A stretch of DNA of 64,000 bases, from NCBI RefSeq assembly GCF_016735685.1, contig NZ_JAERRA010000002.1, forward strand, positions 1-64,000, read 5' to 3'. Below are positions 25,831 through 35,667 of the stretch, piece after piece. The stretch's first letter is position 1, and the number at the start of each line of letters is the position of its first letter. The notes beneath the pieces are model-generated. The model searched no databases. It worked only from the letters and a program-made list of their open reading frames with translations, and had not been told where the DNA came from. A program made the position numbers and the translations under genes. This DNA comes from Piscinibacter lacus. GTDB taxonomy: Bacteria; Pseudomonadota; Gammaproteobacteria; Burkholderiales; Burkholderiaceae_C.

Positions 25831-27645
25831 TCAGGGCTGGCCCGGCCAGTTGGTGTGCAGCTCGGGCGGGCTGGGCTGGGCGTCGAAGAAGTACTGCAGG
25901 TAGAGGCCGCCGGCCACGTCGTTGTAGTTCGGGCTGTACTCGGTGCGCAGCCAGCCGCCGGCCTTCAGGTTGGGGCTCATGCGCCAGGCCGCGGCGCCTT
26001 CCAGGCCATAGGCCGCGCCGGTGTTGCGCTGCGCTTCATAAAAGCGGTTGCCGGTGCTGCGTTGCAGGCTGGGGCGGTTCGGGAAGTAGGGGCTGTCGTC
26101 CTCGCGGGCCATCTGCCAGCCCAGGCGGCCCTTCAGGCTCCAGACCACGTCGTCGCCACCGTGCGTCCAGGCGGCGGTCAGGCTGGGCCGGTAGTACTCG
26201 CGCGGGCTGAAGTAGCCGCCGTGGCCGTAGGTGAAGCCGCTGAGGTTGCGCTGGTAGCTCATCACCAGCAGGTCGGCGCCGATCTCGATCTGGTCCTGGT
26301 CCGAGCCGAGGTCCAGCGGCACCCGCACGCCGGCATTGGCCTGGAAGCGGCGGTTGCTGACCACGTCGGTGCCGTTGAGCGTGCCGAAGAGCACCGAGCC
26401 GTAGGGTTGGTAATCGCCGTCGCTGTCGTAGGCGCCGATCTGCACGCTGTGGCTGATCACGCCGCCCCAGGTGTCGCCAGTGACCGGATCGTCGAGGCCG
26501 GCATAGGACAGCAGGCTGTCGGTGATCGGCCGGCGCGCCAGCTCCAGGCGCAGCGGCGTGCCGCTGGGCGACCAGACCAGGCCGCCGACCCAGGTGCTGA
26601 GCGGAAAGCCCAGCGGCGTGGTGCCGACATCGACCTGCCAGCTTCCCTGGTCGAGTTGCAGATTGAGCGCCAGGCCGGTGGCCGTGCTCTCGGGCGCGAT
26701 CGGCGTGCCGACCCGGCCGAGGTTGGTGCCGACCAGGGCCGCATCGGCGCTGCTGGCCGGGCCTCCGGCATCGAGGTTGACCACGGTGGCCGAGGCGGTG
26801 ACACGGCCCAGGGCGCCGAGCACGGTGGAGCCCTCGGCCCGCACATCGATCTCGCTGAGCGTGCTCAGGCCCTCGGTGCCCGAGCGCTGGCGGTAGGACG
26901 CGCCGCCGTCCAGCCAGCCGCTCATGCGCGCCTTCAGCTCGGCGATGCGGCGCTCGGTGTCCTGGCGCTCGCGGGCATTCAGGCCGGCTGCGGCGGCGGA
27001 CCGGGGCGGGGCGGCGGGCGGCTCGGTCTGCGCCAGGCGGGCGGCCGGGGCGGCAGCAGCCGCGGCCGGCGCGGCGGGCCGCACGCCGTAGATCTCGGCC
27101 AGCGAGGGGCTGGGCGCCGGCGCCACGGGCGGCGGCGCGGGGCTGCGCGGCGCGACCGGGGCACGGGCGGGCAGCTCGGCCCGCGGGCTGGCGGCGAGGA
27201 CGGGGGCTTCGGCCGCTGCCGGCCGGGCTTCGAGGGACTGGGCGCGCGGCGCCTGGCCCGACAGCGCGGTGCTGACCCGGCCGCGCGGGCCGGCCGGCTC
27301 GGCCGGGGCGGCCACCTCGCGCAGGCTGGGAGCATCGCGCAGGCTGGCGGCTTCGCCGCGCTCGCGCACGACCAGGGCCTCGGCCGGCAGGTCCTCGCCA
27401 TTCAGGCTGCGGATCAGCGCGGCGCGCTTCTCGGCAAGCTGGCGGCGCATGTCCTCGATCTGCCGCACCAGGCGGAGCTGCTGGTCGAGCTTCTCGCTCT
27501 CGGCCTGCATGGACAGCAGTTCGTCCTGCAGGCGGCGGGTGGCGTCCTGGGCCTGGCTGGGCAGGGCCCAGGCGGCGGCCAGGGCAGCGACCAGCAGCAG
27601 GGGGCGGGAAGGCAGCGTCGAAGTCGTCATCGGTCGCAGGCTCAT
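25831..27645 (-). CDS. BcsC C-terminal outer-membrane barrel protein (split BcsC)
   Basis: A 604-residue protein with its own signal peptide (hydrophobic residues about 16-30, ending QAQ), a short coiled coil (residues 35-75, LQDELLSMQAESEKLD onward), a Pro/Ala-rich linker, and then a region from about residue 260 to the end that matches the BcsC C-terminal beta-barrel (GFPLSTWVGGLVWSP, RRPITDSLLSYAG, RQNTGAAYG-like strands, and a terminal LYLQYFF). It should form the outer-membrane pore for the cellulose chain. It begins in an ATGA overlap with the TPR gene. In most bacteria both parts are one polypeptide. Confidence 0.85.
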   Translation of the reverse strand: MSLRPMTTSTLPSRPLLLVAALAAAWALPSQAQDATRRLQDELLSMQAESEKLDQQLRLVRQIEDMRRQLAEKRAALIRSLNGEDLPAEALVVRERGEAASLRDAPSLREVAAPAEPAGPRGRVSTALSGQAPRAQSLEARPAAAEAPVLAASPRAELPARAPVAPRSPAPPPVAPAPSPSLAEIYGVRPAAPAAAAAAPAARLAQTEPPAAPPRSAAAAGLNARERQDTERRIAELKARMSGWLDGGASYRQRSGTEGLSTLSEIDVRAEGSTVLGALGRVTASATVVNLDAGGPASSADAALVGTNLGRVGTPIAPESTATGLALNLQLDQGSWQVDVGTTPLGFPLSTWVGGLVWSPSGTPLRLELARRPITDSLLSYAGLDDPVTGDTWGGVISHSVQIGAYDSDGDYQPYGSVLFGTLNGTDVVSNRRFQANAGVRVPLDLGSDQDQIEIGADLLVMSYQRNLSGFTYGHGGYFSPREYYRPSLTAAWTHGGDDVVWSLKGRLGWQMAREDDSPYFPNRPSLQRSTGNRFYEAQRNTGAAYGLEGAAAWRMSPNLKAGGWLRTEYSPNYNDVAGGLYLQYFFDAQPSPPELHTNWPGQP

Positions 27646-30146
27646 GGGGCATCTCCGCCGGCAAAGGCCGGCAGGCGGACAGGGGCGGGGGCCGCGGCAG
27701 GGGCGGCGGACGGTGCGTAGCGGCGGCCGGCCGGGGCCGCGCCCGGCGTGCTGCCCAGCACGGATTCATAGCGCTTGAGAGCCTGGCCATAGCGGCCGCT
27801 GGCCTCGTCGACCTGGGCGGCCAGGCCGAGCAGGCTGCGGTCTTCGGGGAACTGCTGCAGGGCCTCGTCGACCCAGGCGGCGGCCTGGCGGCGGTCGCCC
27901 GCGCCGAGTGCGGCGCCGACGGCGGCGCGGTACTCGGCCGGCGTGGCCGGATCCGGCAGCTCGCGCAGCAGGGCCAGGGCCTGGGCCGGCTGGCCGGCGG
28001 CCAGGCGCACATTGGCAAGCTGGCGCGGGTAGTGCGCCTCGTCGGGGAAGAGGCCGGCGAGGTGCTCGTAGATCGCTGCGGCATCGTCGTGGCGCTTGCG
28101 TTGCATCAGGGCGCCGGCCTCGCGGTCGCCGCCGTAGCGGAAGAGCTCGCGCACCTGGCGGGTCTGGTCCTCGCTGAGGCCGGGGGTCTCGTAGAGGCCG
28201 ATCAGGTTGCGGTAGAGCGCGGCATCCTGCTTGGCCTCGTATTGCTGCCAAGCGGTCTTGAGCGCGATGTCGGCATTCAGCTTGCGGGCGCTGCTGGCCT
28301 CCAGGCTGCCGGCGGCCTTGCGCGCGGTGTTGAGGTCGCCGCGTTCCAGCGCAGCCTGGGCCTGGGCCTCAGCTTGCAGCAGGCGCAGTTGCTGGAACTG
28401 GCGCTGCTGGTCGGCGTCGAGCTTGGCCTCGGCCAGGCGGCCCATCACCGATTGCAGCAAGCCGGCCTCGCCTTGTTCGCGCAGCAGCCAGGCCAGTTGC
28501 AGTTGCTGGCCCGGCGGGGCCGTGCGGTGCAGCAGGAAGGCGCTGTCCAGGGCCTTGCGGCTGCGCTCGCGGTCGCCCGTCTGCTGCGCCGCCTGGGCGA
28601 TGGCGAGCTGGTGGCCGATCTGGCGACCCAGGCTGTTGCGCACCTTGGCGGGCATGCGGGCCTCGCTGGCCAGCAGACTGTCGTACTGGCCAGCCTGGGC
28701 CAGCAAGTCGTTCTGCGTCTGCCACAGGCCCAGGTTCTCGGGCTGCAACTGCAGGGCGCGGCCCAGGGTGTCGAGCGCCTCTTCGCGCTCGCCCGAAGCC
28801 GATTGGGCGCGGGCCAGGCCGATCAGCACCTCGATCTGCCTGGGCAGCAGCTCGTCGGCGCGGAGGTAATAGCGCAGCGCCTCGCGCGGGCGGCCGGCCT
28901 CGGCCTCGGCCGCGGCGATCTCCAGCGCGCCATAGCCCATGGCTTCGCGCATGCGGCCCTCGGTCTTGGGCGAGGCGGGCAGGCGGTCGAACAGCTCCAG
29001 CGCATCGGGGTAGCGGCGCTGGGCCATGCGGACTTCGGCCAGCCCTTCCACATAGGCCGTGGCCTCGGGATTGCGACCGCTCAGGCTCAGGAAGTGACGC
29101 TCGGCCTCGTCCAGCTTGCCGGCGCGCAGGGCGGCATAGCCGGCTTGCAGCTCGCTGCCCTCGGCGCCGGCGGCGGGCTGCGGCGCGCGGCTGGGGGCCG
29201 CGGCCAGGCTGGGCGCGGGCGCCTCGGAAGACTCGACCGGCTGCACGCGACGCGGTCGCGGTGCGGGCGGCAGGCTGCCCAGTCGGGCCGAAGGAGCGGC
29301 GGCGGCGGCCCGCGGCGCAGCCTCGGCCATGCGCGGCGCCGGTCGCGGCGGCGGCGGCTCGATCCGCGGCGCCGGAGCCGCTTGGGGTGCGGCCACCCGG
29401 CGCTCGGGTGCCGCCTGCGCCACCACCGTGCCGGCCCGCGGCATGCCGCCGGGAATGCCCCAGCGCTTGGCCTGGGCCACGGCCTGGCGGGCGGCGGGGC
29501 CGATGTCGTCCGACCGGTCCTGCAAGGGCAGCAGCAGGCTCACGCCCTCGCGGCGGGTGGGCGCGTCGTAGCTCAGCAGTTCGCCCAGGACGAGGGCATA
29601 GCGCGGCTGGTCGGGCTCGGCGGCAATCAGCGCCCGCAGCCGGCGCTGGGCGGCGGCCTTGCCGCCCGGGGTCTTGGCCAGGGCCTTGAAGTAGGCATCG
29701 GCCAGCGGCGGCGGCGGCTCGCTGCCGGCCAGGGCCTGGTCGTAGAGCTTGAGCGCGGCGGCATGGTCGCCCCGCGCCTGGGCTTGACCGCCGTCTTGGA
29801 TCAGGCCGCGGCCTTCGGGCGGCAGGGCAAGCTGCTGCTCCAGCCGGGCCACCCAGGGCGCATTGGGCGCCACGGTGCGCAGGCGGGCGAGCGCGTCCTG
29901 TGCCTCCTTGCGGCGGCCGGCGCCGGCGTCCAGCAGGCCGAGCCGGCCGATGGCCTCGGCATCGTCGGGCGCGACGGTCAGCAGTTGGCGCCAGGTTTCG
30001 GCGGCCAGGTCGCCCCGGCCGCGGGTTTCCAGCGCGCTGGCCTTCTCGCGCAGGAAGCGCAGGTCCTCGGGCGTGACCGCCCAGGCCGCCGGCAGGGCCA
30101 GGGCCCCGTGCAGCAGCAGCGTCCATCCCCAGCGGGGCAAGCTCAT
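27642..30146 (-). CDS. BcsC N-terminal TPR protein (split BcsC)
   Basis: An 834-residue periplasmic protein with a signal peptide (LLLHGALALPAAWA) and TPR repeats through most of its length, interrupted around residues 240-330 by an Ala/Pro/Arg-rich linker. It ends in a Pro/Ala-rich tail with no barrel. It corresponds to the peptidoglycan-spanning TPR scaffold of BcsC, which guides cellulose through the periplasm. The stop codon overlaps the start of the barrel gene, and its start overlaps the bcsZ stop, so stoichiometric translation of both halves is likely. Confidence 0.85.
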   Translation of the reverse strand: MSLPRWGWTLLLHGALALPAAWAVTPEDLRFLREKASALETRGRGDLAAETWRQLLTVAPDDAEAIGRLGLLDAGAGRRKEAQDALARLRTVAPNAPWVARLEQQLALPPEGRGLIQDGGQAQARGDHAAALKLYDQALAGSEPPPPLADAYFKALAKTPGGKAAAQRRLRALIAAEPDQPRYALVLGELLSYDAPTRREGVSLLLPLQDRSDDIGPAARQAVAQAKRWGIPGGMPRAGTVVAQAAPERRVAAPQAAPAPRIEPPPPRPAPRMAEAAPRAAAAAPSARLGSLPPAPRPRRVQPVESSEAPAPSLAAAPSRAPQPAAGAEGSELQAGYAALRAGKLDEAERHFLSLSGRNPEATAYVEGLAEVRMAQRRYPDALELFDRLPASPKTEGRMREAMGYGALEIAAAEAEAGRPREALRYYLRADELLPRQIEVLIGLARAQSASGEREEALDTLGRALQLQPENLGLWQTQNDLLAQAGQYDSLLASEARMPAKVRNSLGRQIGHQLAIAQAAQQTGDRERSRKALDSAFLLHRTAPPGQQLQLAWLLREQGEAGLLQSVMGRLAEAKLDADQQRQFQQLRLLQAEAQAQAALERGDLNTARKAAGSLEASSARKLNADIALKTAWQQYEAKQDAALYRNLIGLYETPGLSEDQTRQVRELFRYGGDREAGALMQRKRHDDAAAIYEHLAGLFPDEAHYPRQLANVRLAAGQPAQALALLRELPDPATPAEYRAAVGAALGAGDRRQAAAWVDEALQQFPEDRSLLGLAAQVDEASGRYGQALKRYESVLGSTPGAAPAGRRYAPSAAPAAAPAPVRLPAFAGGDAP

Positions 30147-31264
30147 CGTGCACCTCCACCGCGCTGCAAGCGGCCCTGGGCATCAAAGCGGTAGACACCG
30201 CCGAGATGGCCCAGAGCGAACAGCGCCAGGTTCTGGTCGTAATACATGGCGGGTTGGCCGTAGAGGCCGCTCTTCTGGCGTTGCCGCTTCACGTCCTGCT
30301 GCAGCGGGCCGTCGGCCAGGCCGAGCTGGCGCAGCAGCGGCAGCAGGGCCGCGCTGAAGCCCACCGGCCCCTGGCCGCGCAGGCTGCCGTCGGAGGGATC
30401 GACCTCGCGCGGCACCTGGCCATGGCGCGCCACGGCCTGGGCCATGCCCTTGAGCGTCTGGCTGATGGCGGGCGCCCCCGGGCTGGCGGGATGGCTGAGG
30501 CCGGCCCAGAGGTAGACGCGGATGGCGTCGTAGCTGCCGCTGCGGCCGCTGGGCGCGCCCTCGAAGCGCTGCTGGGCGGCGTTGTAGATGACCCAGTCCG
30601 GCGCCAGGCCGATGGGCGCGAGCTTGGCGAGGAAGGCCGGCATCGCATCGGCCAGGCCCTGCCAGGGGCCGGCCGGATCGGCCTCGGCCAGGCGCAGAAA
30701 GAGCGGCAGCGTGAGGTAGCTGGGGTTGAGCAGGTAGCGGCCTTCGCCCTGCGAGCTGCCGACCCGGCCCAGCATCAGCGTGGGGCCCCAGGGCGGCAGC
30801 AGCAGCACCTCGTCGCGGGCGATCAGGTCGAGCAGCGCGCGGCCGAGCTGGCCATAGCGCGGCTGCTTCCACAGGCGCTCGGCCTCGATCAGGGCATAGG
30901 CCATCCACAGGTCGGCGTCGGAGGCGCTGTTCTCGTCGAGCACGCCCCAGCGCTCGCCCCCGAGCTGGCCCCAGCGCCAGGCCGGCAGTTGACGGCTGAG
31001 GTCGCCGCCCGCCAGGTTGGACTGGGTCCAGGCCAGGAGCTTGTCGAAGGCCGCGCGGTCGTCGGCCACCAGCGCGAAGAACATGCCGTAGGCCTGGCCC
31101 TCCGAGGTGGTGACGAGGCCCAGGGGATCGACGACCCGGCCGTCCGGGCTCAGGAATTCCTTCTTGTAGGCCCGCCAGCTCGTCTGCCACTCCGCCGGCG
31201 AGGCGGCCGGCGCGCAGCCGGGCAGCAACAGGACGAGCAGGGCGAGGATCCACGCACGCATCAA
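30143..31264 (-). CDS. bcsZ: cellulose operon endo-1,4-beta-glucanase (GH8)
   Basis: A 373-residue glycoside hydrolase family 8 endoglucanase that trims cellulose during synthesis. The catalytic acid Glu55 lies in TTSEGQAYGM; the substrate-binding Asp pair is in SASDADLW (116-118); the presumed base Asp lies in SYDAIRVYLW. The N-terminus has a lipobox-like LLPGC at Cys17, so it may be lipid-anchored instead of freely periplasmic, which is unusual for BcsZ. It overlaps both neighbours by ATGA. Confidence 0.93.
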   Translation of the reverse strand: MMRAWILALLVLLLPGCAPAASPAEWQTSWRAYKKEFLSPDGRVVDPLGLVTTSEGQAYGMFFALVADDRAAFDKLLAWTQSNLAGGDLSRQLPAWRWGQLGGERWGVLDENSASDADLWMAYALIEAERLWKQPRYGQLGRALLDLIARDEVLLLPPWGPTLMLGRVGSSQGEGRYLLNPSYLTLPLFLRLAEADPAGPWQGLADAMPAFLAKLAPIGLAPDWVIYNAAQQRFEGAPSGRSGSYDAIRVYLWAGLSHPASPGAPAISQTLKGMAQAVARHGQVPREVDPSDGSLRGQGPVGFSAALLPLLRQLGLADGPLQQDVKRQRQKSGLYGQPAMYYDQNLALFALGHLGGVYRFDAQGRLQRGGGAR

Positions 31265-34200
31265 GCCTTCTCTCCCAGCCGGCGGCGGCTGCGGCGGCGC
31301 AGCCAGATGCCCAGGATGAAGGCCTGCAGCAGGGCGGCCAGGGCCACGACGACCGCGATGACCCAGGGCGCATGGTGCAGGCGCCAGCTCAGCCAGGTCC
31401 AGGGCGGCAGGCTGCCCAGGGTGTAGTCGGGCGACTCGACGATGAAGGAGCGGGTCTTGCCGTCGCCGGTCAGCACCGAGACATTGCCGAAGACGCCGGC
31501 CCGGGCCTCGCCATCCAGCAGGGCCTGGGCGAGCAGGTTCCAGCCTTCGGCATCGCGGGCGATCAGCAGCGAGGCGCTGCGCTCGTCGTGCAGCGGCGAG
31601 ACGATCTGCTGGATCAGGGCCTGCGGCCAGACGCCCTGCCCCAGCAACTGGCCGAGCGCGCCGGCGCCGACTTCACCGTCGAAGGTCTGCCACCAGGGCT
31701 GCAAGCGGGCCAGGCGGCTCCAGCTCCAGACCAGCTCCTGCTGCTGCACGCCGCCCGAGCTGCCGACCCGCAGCGGCAGGTGCTCGCCCCAGCTCGACAG
31801 CAGGGGCTGGCGGCCGGGCTCGCCGAAGACGATCAGGTCCTTGTCGGCCTGGGCCTGGGCCTCGGCGGGGTTGAGCACGCTCAGGCGCAGCGCGGGGTAG
31901 CCGGTCTGGCCGCCCCAGTGCGCCATCAGGCTCAGGAAGAGCGAGGCCGCGCCGGGCGAGACGCTGTCGCCCATTACCACCGCCGTGCGCGCGAAGTCGA
32001 CCTGGCGGGTGTAGGGGTAGCCGCCGTTACCGAACACGGCGAGGTTGGGGAGCTTGATGAAGTTGGGCACGCCCACCAGGTCGAGCTTGGAATCGGCCAG
32101 CAGGGCGCCGCGCAGGGTGTCGGGCGTGGTGTCCTTGCACTCGCCTTCCTTCGCGATCTGGAAGCCGAAGTAGATGTCGAGCTTGTTGTCCTGCGGGTAG
32201 AGCCGGTCGGTCGGCAGGCCGATGGTGTATTCGACGGCCTGGGAGGCCGCATCGAGCGAACCGCTCAGCGGCGAGGAGCCGGCGAACAGGTCGTTCACAT
32301 TCACCGTCAGCGCCGACTGCTTGCCCAGCGGCGTCGGGTTGTAGGTGTAGGCCAGGGTCAGGGGCGCGGACTTGCGGTTCCAGAAAAACAGGTCCGGCGG
32401 CAACTGGAAGGGCACGTTCACATAGCCGGCATTGCTGACTTGCAGGCGCTCCAGCTCGACCAGCTCGCCGAGCTTGATCGGCCGCGACGTGGAGGCCCAG
32501 CGCGGCGCATCGTTGATGCCGCGCGGCGCAGGCAGGTTCAGCTCGCGCACCAGGGTCTCGTCGCCCGCCAGGCCATGCTGGCCCAGGGCCAGGGCCTGGG
32601 CGGCGCTGCGCAGCTCGTCGCCGTTGCGGCCGTAGAGCAGCAGCACCGAGCTGCCGACATCGCTGGGGTGGTCGCGCACCAGCAGCATCGGCCCGGTGGC
32701 CTGGGGCAGGCCCATGCCCTCGGCCCAGGCGGGCAGGCCGGCGGCGCTGCTGATCAGGGCGATGACATGGCCGCGCGGCAGGCTGGCGCCTTCGGCCACG
32801 CGGAAGCGCGGCGTGGCATTGCGCGCGGTGGTGCCGATCCAGGAAGCGACGATGCCTGCCGCCTCCAGCACCGGGCCGCCGGGGTTGGCCGGCAACTGCA
32901 CCTGCACCGGCTCGGGCTGGCCCTGGCCCCAGCGCTGCAGGAAGGGCGCGGGCAGGCGGCGCAGGCGGTCGCTCAGGCGCAGCACGCTGCCGTCCAGGCG
33001 CAGCAGGGTGTCGGGCAGGATCTCGGCCCACAGCGAGCTGTGCGTCGGGTCCTCGCAGGTCAGGGTGTAGTGGCCGAGGAGCTGGAAGGACAGGCTGTTG
33101 CTGCCCTTGAGGGCATACACGTCGAGCGGCACCTCGAACACGCGGGTGTCGAGCTTGTCGCTGGCCCCCTCGGCCGAGGTGGTGACCGAATAGGTCGATT
33201 GCAGCGAGCCGTTCAGGTAGACGTTGATCTGGCTGAGCTTGGCCAGCAGCGCAGGCGAATGGCGCAGCTTGACGGTGACGCTGGCCGAACGCACCAGCTT
33301 CTCCTGCGGGATGTCGAAGTACAGCGCCTGCTGGCCGTTGACGCCGCTCAGGCGCATGCCCTGGCGCAGGCCCATCTGGGCCAGGGTCCACTGGCCGGAG
33401 AAGCCGGGGCCGGGCGGCGGCGCTTGCTCGACGATCTCCACCGGCGCCGGGCGGCGCGCGGGGGCGGCTTCGGCCGGGCCGGGCAGCAGGCCGGCGCCCA
33501 GGCCCCCCAGGGCCAGCAGCAGCGCCGCTGCGGGGGCACTGCGGCCGCCCAGCAGGCTGCCGACCATGCCGCGGCTGCCGCGCCAGGCCAGGCGGGCAAG
33601 CAGGCCCAGGCTGGCCAGCGGGCGGTCCGGCTCGCGGGATTCGCCCAGGCCGAGCCAGGCGTCGGCACGGGTGTAGAGGAGTCGGACCACGTTGACACGC
33701 TCCGGAAGTTGCAGATCAAGGAAGGCCAGGCGCATCGGGGCCGAGGCGCCATCGCCAGCGACCCAGCGAACCGGCAGGGCATGGGTCTCGCCGCTCCAGT
33801 CGAGCAGCAGCTCGCTGCCTTCCTCGAAGGTCAGCGGGCGGCGGGGATCGAGGCTGCGCAGGCTGAGGCCGCCGTCGGACATGTCGACCGTCTGCGCCGC
33901 CTGCAGGCCGCGCGGGCTGCTGAGCTGCACCGGCACCTCCAGCGGCACGCGCACGTGGTCGCGCAACTGGCGCTGCTCGCGGGCCACGGCCAGAACGGCG
34001 CCGATGATCACCATGTTGTAGACGGTCCAGATGGCGGTCATCCAGACGGTGGCGGTCTCCTCGCCGGCCCCCAGGCCCAGGCGCACGGCAGCCGCCACCA
34101 GGCCGGCGAAGTTCAGGCCCCACAGGATCATGTAGGGCCGGGCGATGCGGCGGTCGAAATAGGCCTTCTCGATCAGGCCGCCCTTGGCCGTGACGTTGAA

Positions 34201-35664
34201 CTTGCCCAGCTTGGGGTTGACGAGCGCCAGCAGCGTCGGCAGCAGGATGTAGGGCGCGAGCACGGTCTCGTAGACCTCGCTCCAGAAGGAATGCCGGTGG
34301 CTGCCCTGGATGATGGAGTTGGTCATGTTGGCCATGACCAGGTGGGGCAGCGAGTAGGCGGCGAAGGTCAGCGCATAGGCGCTGAGCACCCGCAGGTCGA
34401 GCAGCAGGAAGGCCAGCGGTGCGGTGAGGAAGACGAGGCGCGGGATCGAAAACAGGAAGTGCGCCATCGCGTTCAGGTAGCACAGGCGCTGCCACAGGCT
34501 GAGCCCGCGGCCGAGCAGCGGGTTGTCGATGCGGAAGATCTGCGTCATGCCGCGCGCCCAGCGGATGCGCTGGCCCACGTGGCTGGCCAGGTTCTCGGTG
34601 GCAAGGCCTGCGGCCTGCGGGATGTTCAGGTACGCCGTGCGCCAGCCCAGGCGTTGCAGCTTGAGCGCGGTGTGGGCGTCCTCGGTGACGGTCTCGACGG
34701 CGATGCCGCCGATGCCTTCCAGCGCGTCGCGGCGCATCACCGCGCAGGAGCCGCAGAAGAAGGTGGCATCCCAGAGGTCGTTGCCGTCCTGCACGATGCC
34801 GTAGAACAGCTCGCCCTCGTTGGGCACGACGTGGAAGAGGCCGAGGTTGCGCTCGAAGGGGTCCGGCGAATAGAAGTGGTGGGGCGTCTGGAGCAGCGCG
34901 ATCTTCGGGTCGCGCAGCATCCAGCCCATGGTGACCTGCAGGAAGGAGCGGGCCGGCACGTGGTCGCAGTCGAAGATGGCGATGAACTCGCCGTGCGTCT
35001 TCGTTATCGCATGGTTGAGGTTGCCGGCCTTGGCATGGGTGTGCTGCGCGCGGACGATGTAGCCGGCGCCGACACGCTCGGCAAAGGCGCGGAATTCATC
35101 GCGCGTGCCGTCGTCGAGCACGTGGACATGCAGCTTGTCGCGCGGCCAGTCGATGTGCAGCGCGGCGATGATGGTCGGCTCCACCACCGACAGCGGCTCG
35201 TTGTAGGTGGGGATGTAGACATCGACATGCGGCCAGTCCTCAAGCGGCCGCTCGATCGGCACCGGCTTGCGGTTCAGCGGCCGCGCGGTCTGCATGTAGC
35301 CGAGGAAGAGGATGACCCAGGCATAGACCTCGGCGCCGAGCAGCGCGAAGGTGGCGACGTAGTCGACCCAGCCGTAGCGCGGGTCGTCGAAGCCCAGGGT
35401 CTCGGTGAAGCGCCAGTAGGCGTAGCGCGAGGTGAGGTAGATCGAGATGCCGATCAGCACCAGCGTCACCCAGCGCCGGCCCTGCATGCGCCGCGCCGTG
35501 ATCCAGGCGAAGACGCAGAGCAGCACCGAGATGAGGGTCTGGCCCTGCCAGTCCAGCGGCACCACCACCATCGGCGCCATCACCGCCAGCACGAGCAGCA
35601 CGGTCACCCAGAAGGCAAAGCCGCTCCCCAGCCCCCGCAGGGGCTTGTTCTTCTCAATCGTCAT
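31261..35664 (-). CDS. bcsAB: fused cellulose synthase BcsA-BcsB
   Basis: A 1467-residue fusion. Residues 1 to about 680 are BcsA: membrane helices, a GT2 core with HVLDDG (Asp184/185), FDCDHV (232-234), FFCGS (302-306), TED (327-329) and QRIRW (365-369), then a PilZ domain with RDHVR (568-572) and DMSDGG (594-599) for cyclic-di-GMP. A signal-peptide-like segment near 705-735 (LLLALGGLGAGLLPG, then AEA) leads into BcsB, with its carbohydrate-binding and flavodoxin-like domains and a C-terminal membrane anchor. It polymerises UDP-glucose to beta-1,4-glucan and passes it to the periplasm. Such fusions are known from Komagataeibacter. Confidence 0.93.
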   Translation of the reverse strand: MTIEKNKPLRGLGSGFAFWVTVLLVLAVMAPMVVVPLDWQGQTLISVLLCVFAWITARRMQGRRWVTLVLIGISIYLTSRYAYWRFTETLGFDDPRYGWVDYVATFALLGAEVYAWVILFLGYMQTARPLNRKPVPIERPLEDWPHVDVYIPTYNEPLSVVEPTIIAALHIDWPRDKLHVHVLDDGTRDEFRAFAERVGAGYIVRAQHTHAKAGNLNHAITKTHGEFIAIFDCDHVPARSFLQVTMGWMLRDPKIALLQTPHHFYSPDPFERNLGLFHVVPNEGELFYGIVQDGNDLWDATFFCGSCAVMRRDALEGIGGIAVETVTEDAHTALKLQRLGWRTAYLNIPQAAGLATENLASHVGQRIRWARGMTQIFRIDNPLLGRGLSLWQRLCYLNAMAHFLFSIPRLVFLTAPLAFLLLDLRVLSAYALTFAAYSLPHLVMANMTNSIIQGSHRHSFWSEVYETVLAPYILLPTLLALVNPKLGKFNVTAKGGLIEKAYFDRRIARPYMILWGLNFAGLVAAAVRLGLGAGEETATVWMTAIWTVYNMVIIGAVLAVAREQRQLRDHVRVPLEVPVQLSSPRGLQAAQTVDMSDGGLSLRSLDPRRPLTFEEGSELLLDWSGETHALPVRWVAGDGASAPMRLAFLDLQLPERVNVVRLLYTRADAWLGLGESREPDRPLASLGLLARLAWRGSRGMVGSLLGGRSAPAAALLLALGGLGAGLLPGPAEAAPARRPAPVEIVEQAPPPGPGFSGQWTLAQMGLRQGMRLSGVNGQQALYFDIPQEKLVRSASVTVKLRHSPALLAKLSQINVYLNGSLQSTYSVTTSAEGASDKLDTRVFEVPLDVYALKGSNSLSFQLLGHYTLTCEDPTHSSLWAEILPDTLLRLDGSVLRLSDRLRRLPAPFLQRWGQGQPEPVQVQLPANPGGPVLEAAGIVASWIGTTARNATPRFRVAEGASLPRGHVIALISSAAGLPAWAEGMGLPQATGPMLLVRDHPSDVGSSVLLLYGRNGDELRSAAQALALGQHGLAGDETLVRELNLPAPRGINDAPRWASTSRPIKLGELVELERLQVSNAGYVNVPFQLPPDLFFWNRKSAPLTLAYTYNPTPLGKQSALTVNVNDLFAGSSPLSGSLDAASQAVEYTIGLPTDRLYPQDNKLDIYFGFQIAKEGECKDTTPDTLRGALLADSKLDLVGVPNFIKLPNLAVFGNGGYPYTRQVDFARTAVVMGDSVSPGAASLFLSLMAHWGGQTGYPALRLSVLNPAEAQAQADKDLIVFGEPGRQPLLSSWGEHLPLRVGSSGGVQQQELVWSWSRLARLQPWWQTFDGEVGAGALGQLLGQGVWPQALIQQIVSPLHDERSASLLIARDAEGWNLLAQALLDGEARAGVFGNVSVLTGDGKTRSFIVESPDYTLGSLPPWTWLSWRLHHAPWVIAVVVALAALLQAFILGIWLRRRSRRRLGEKA

Positions 35665-35667
35665 GGA

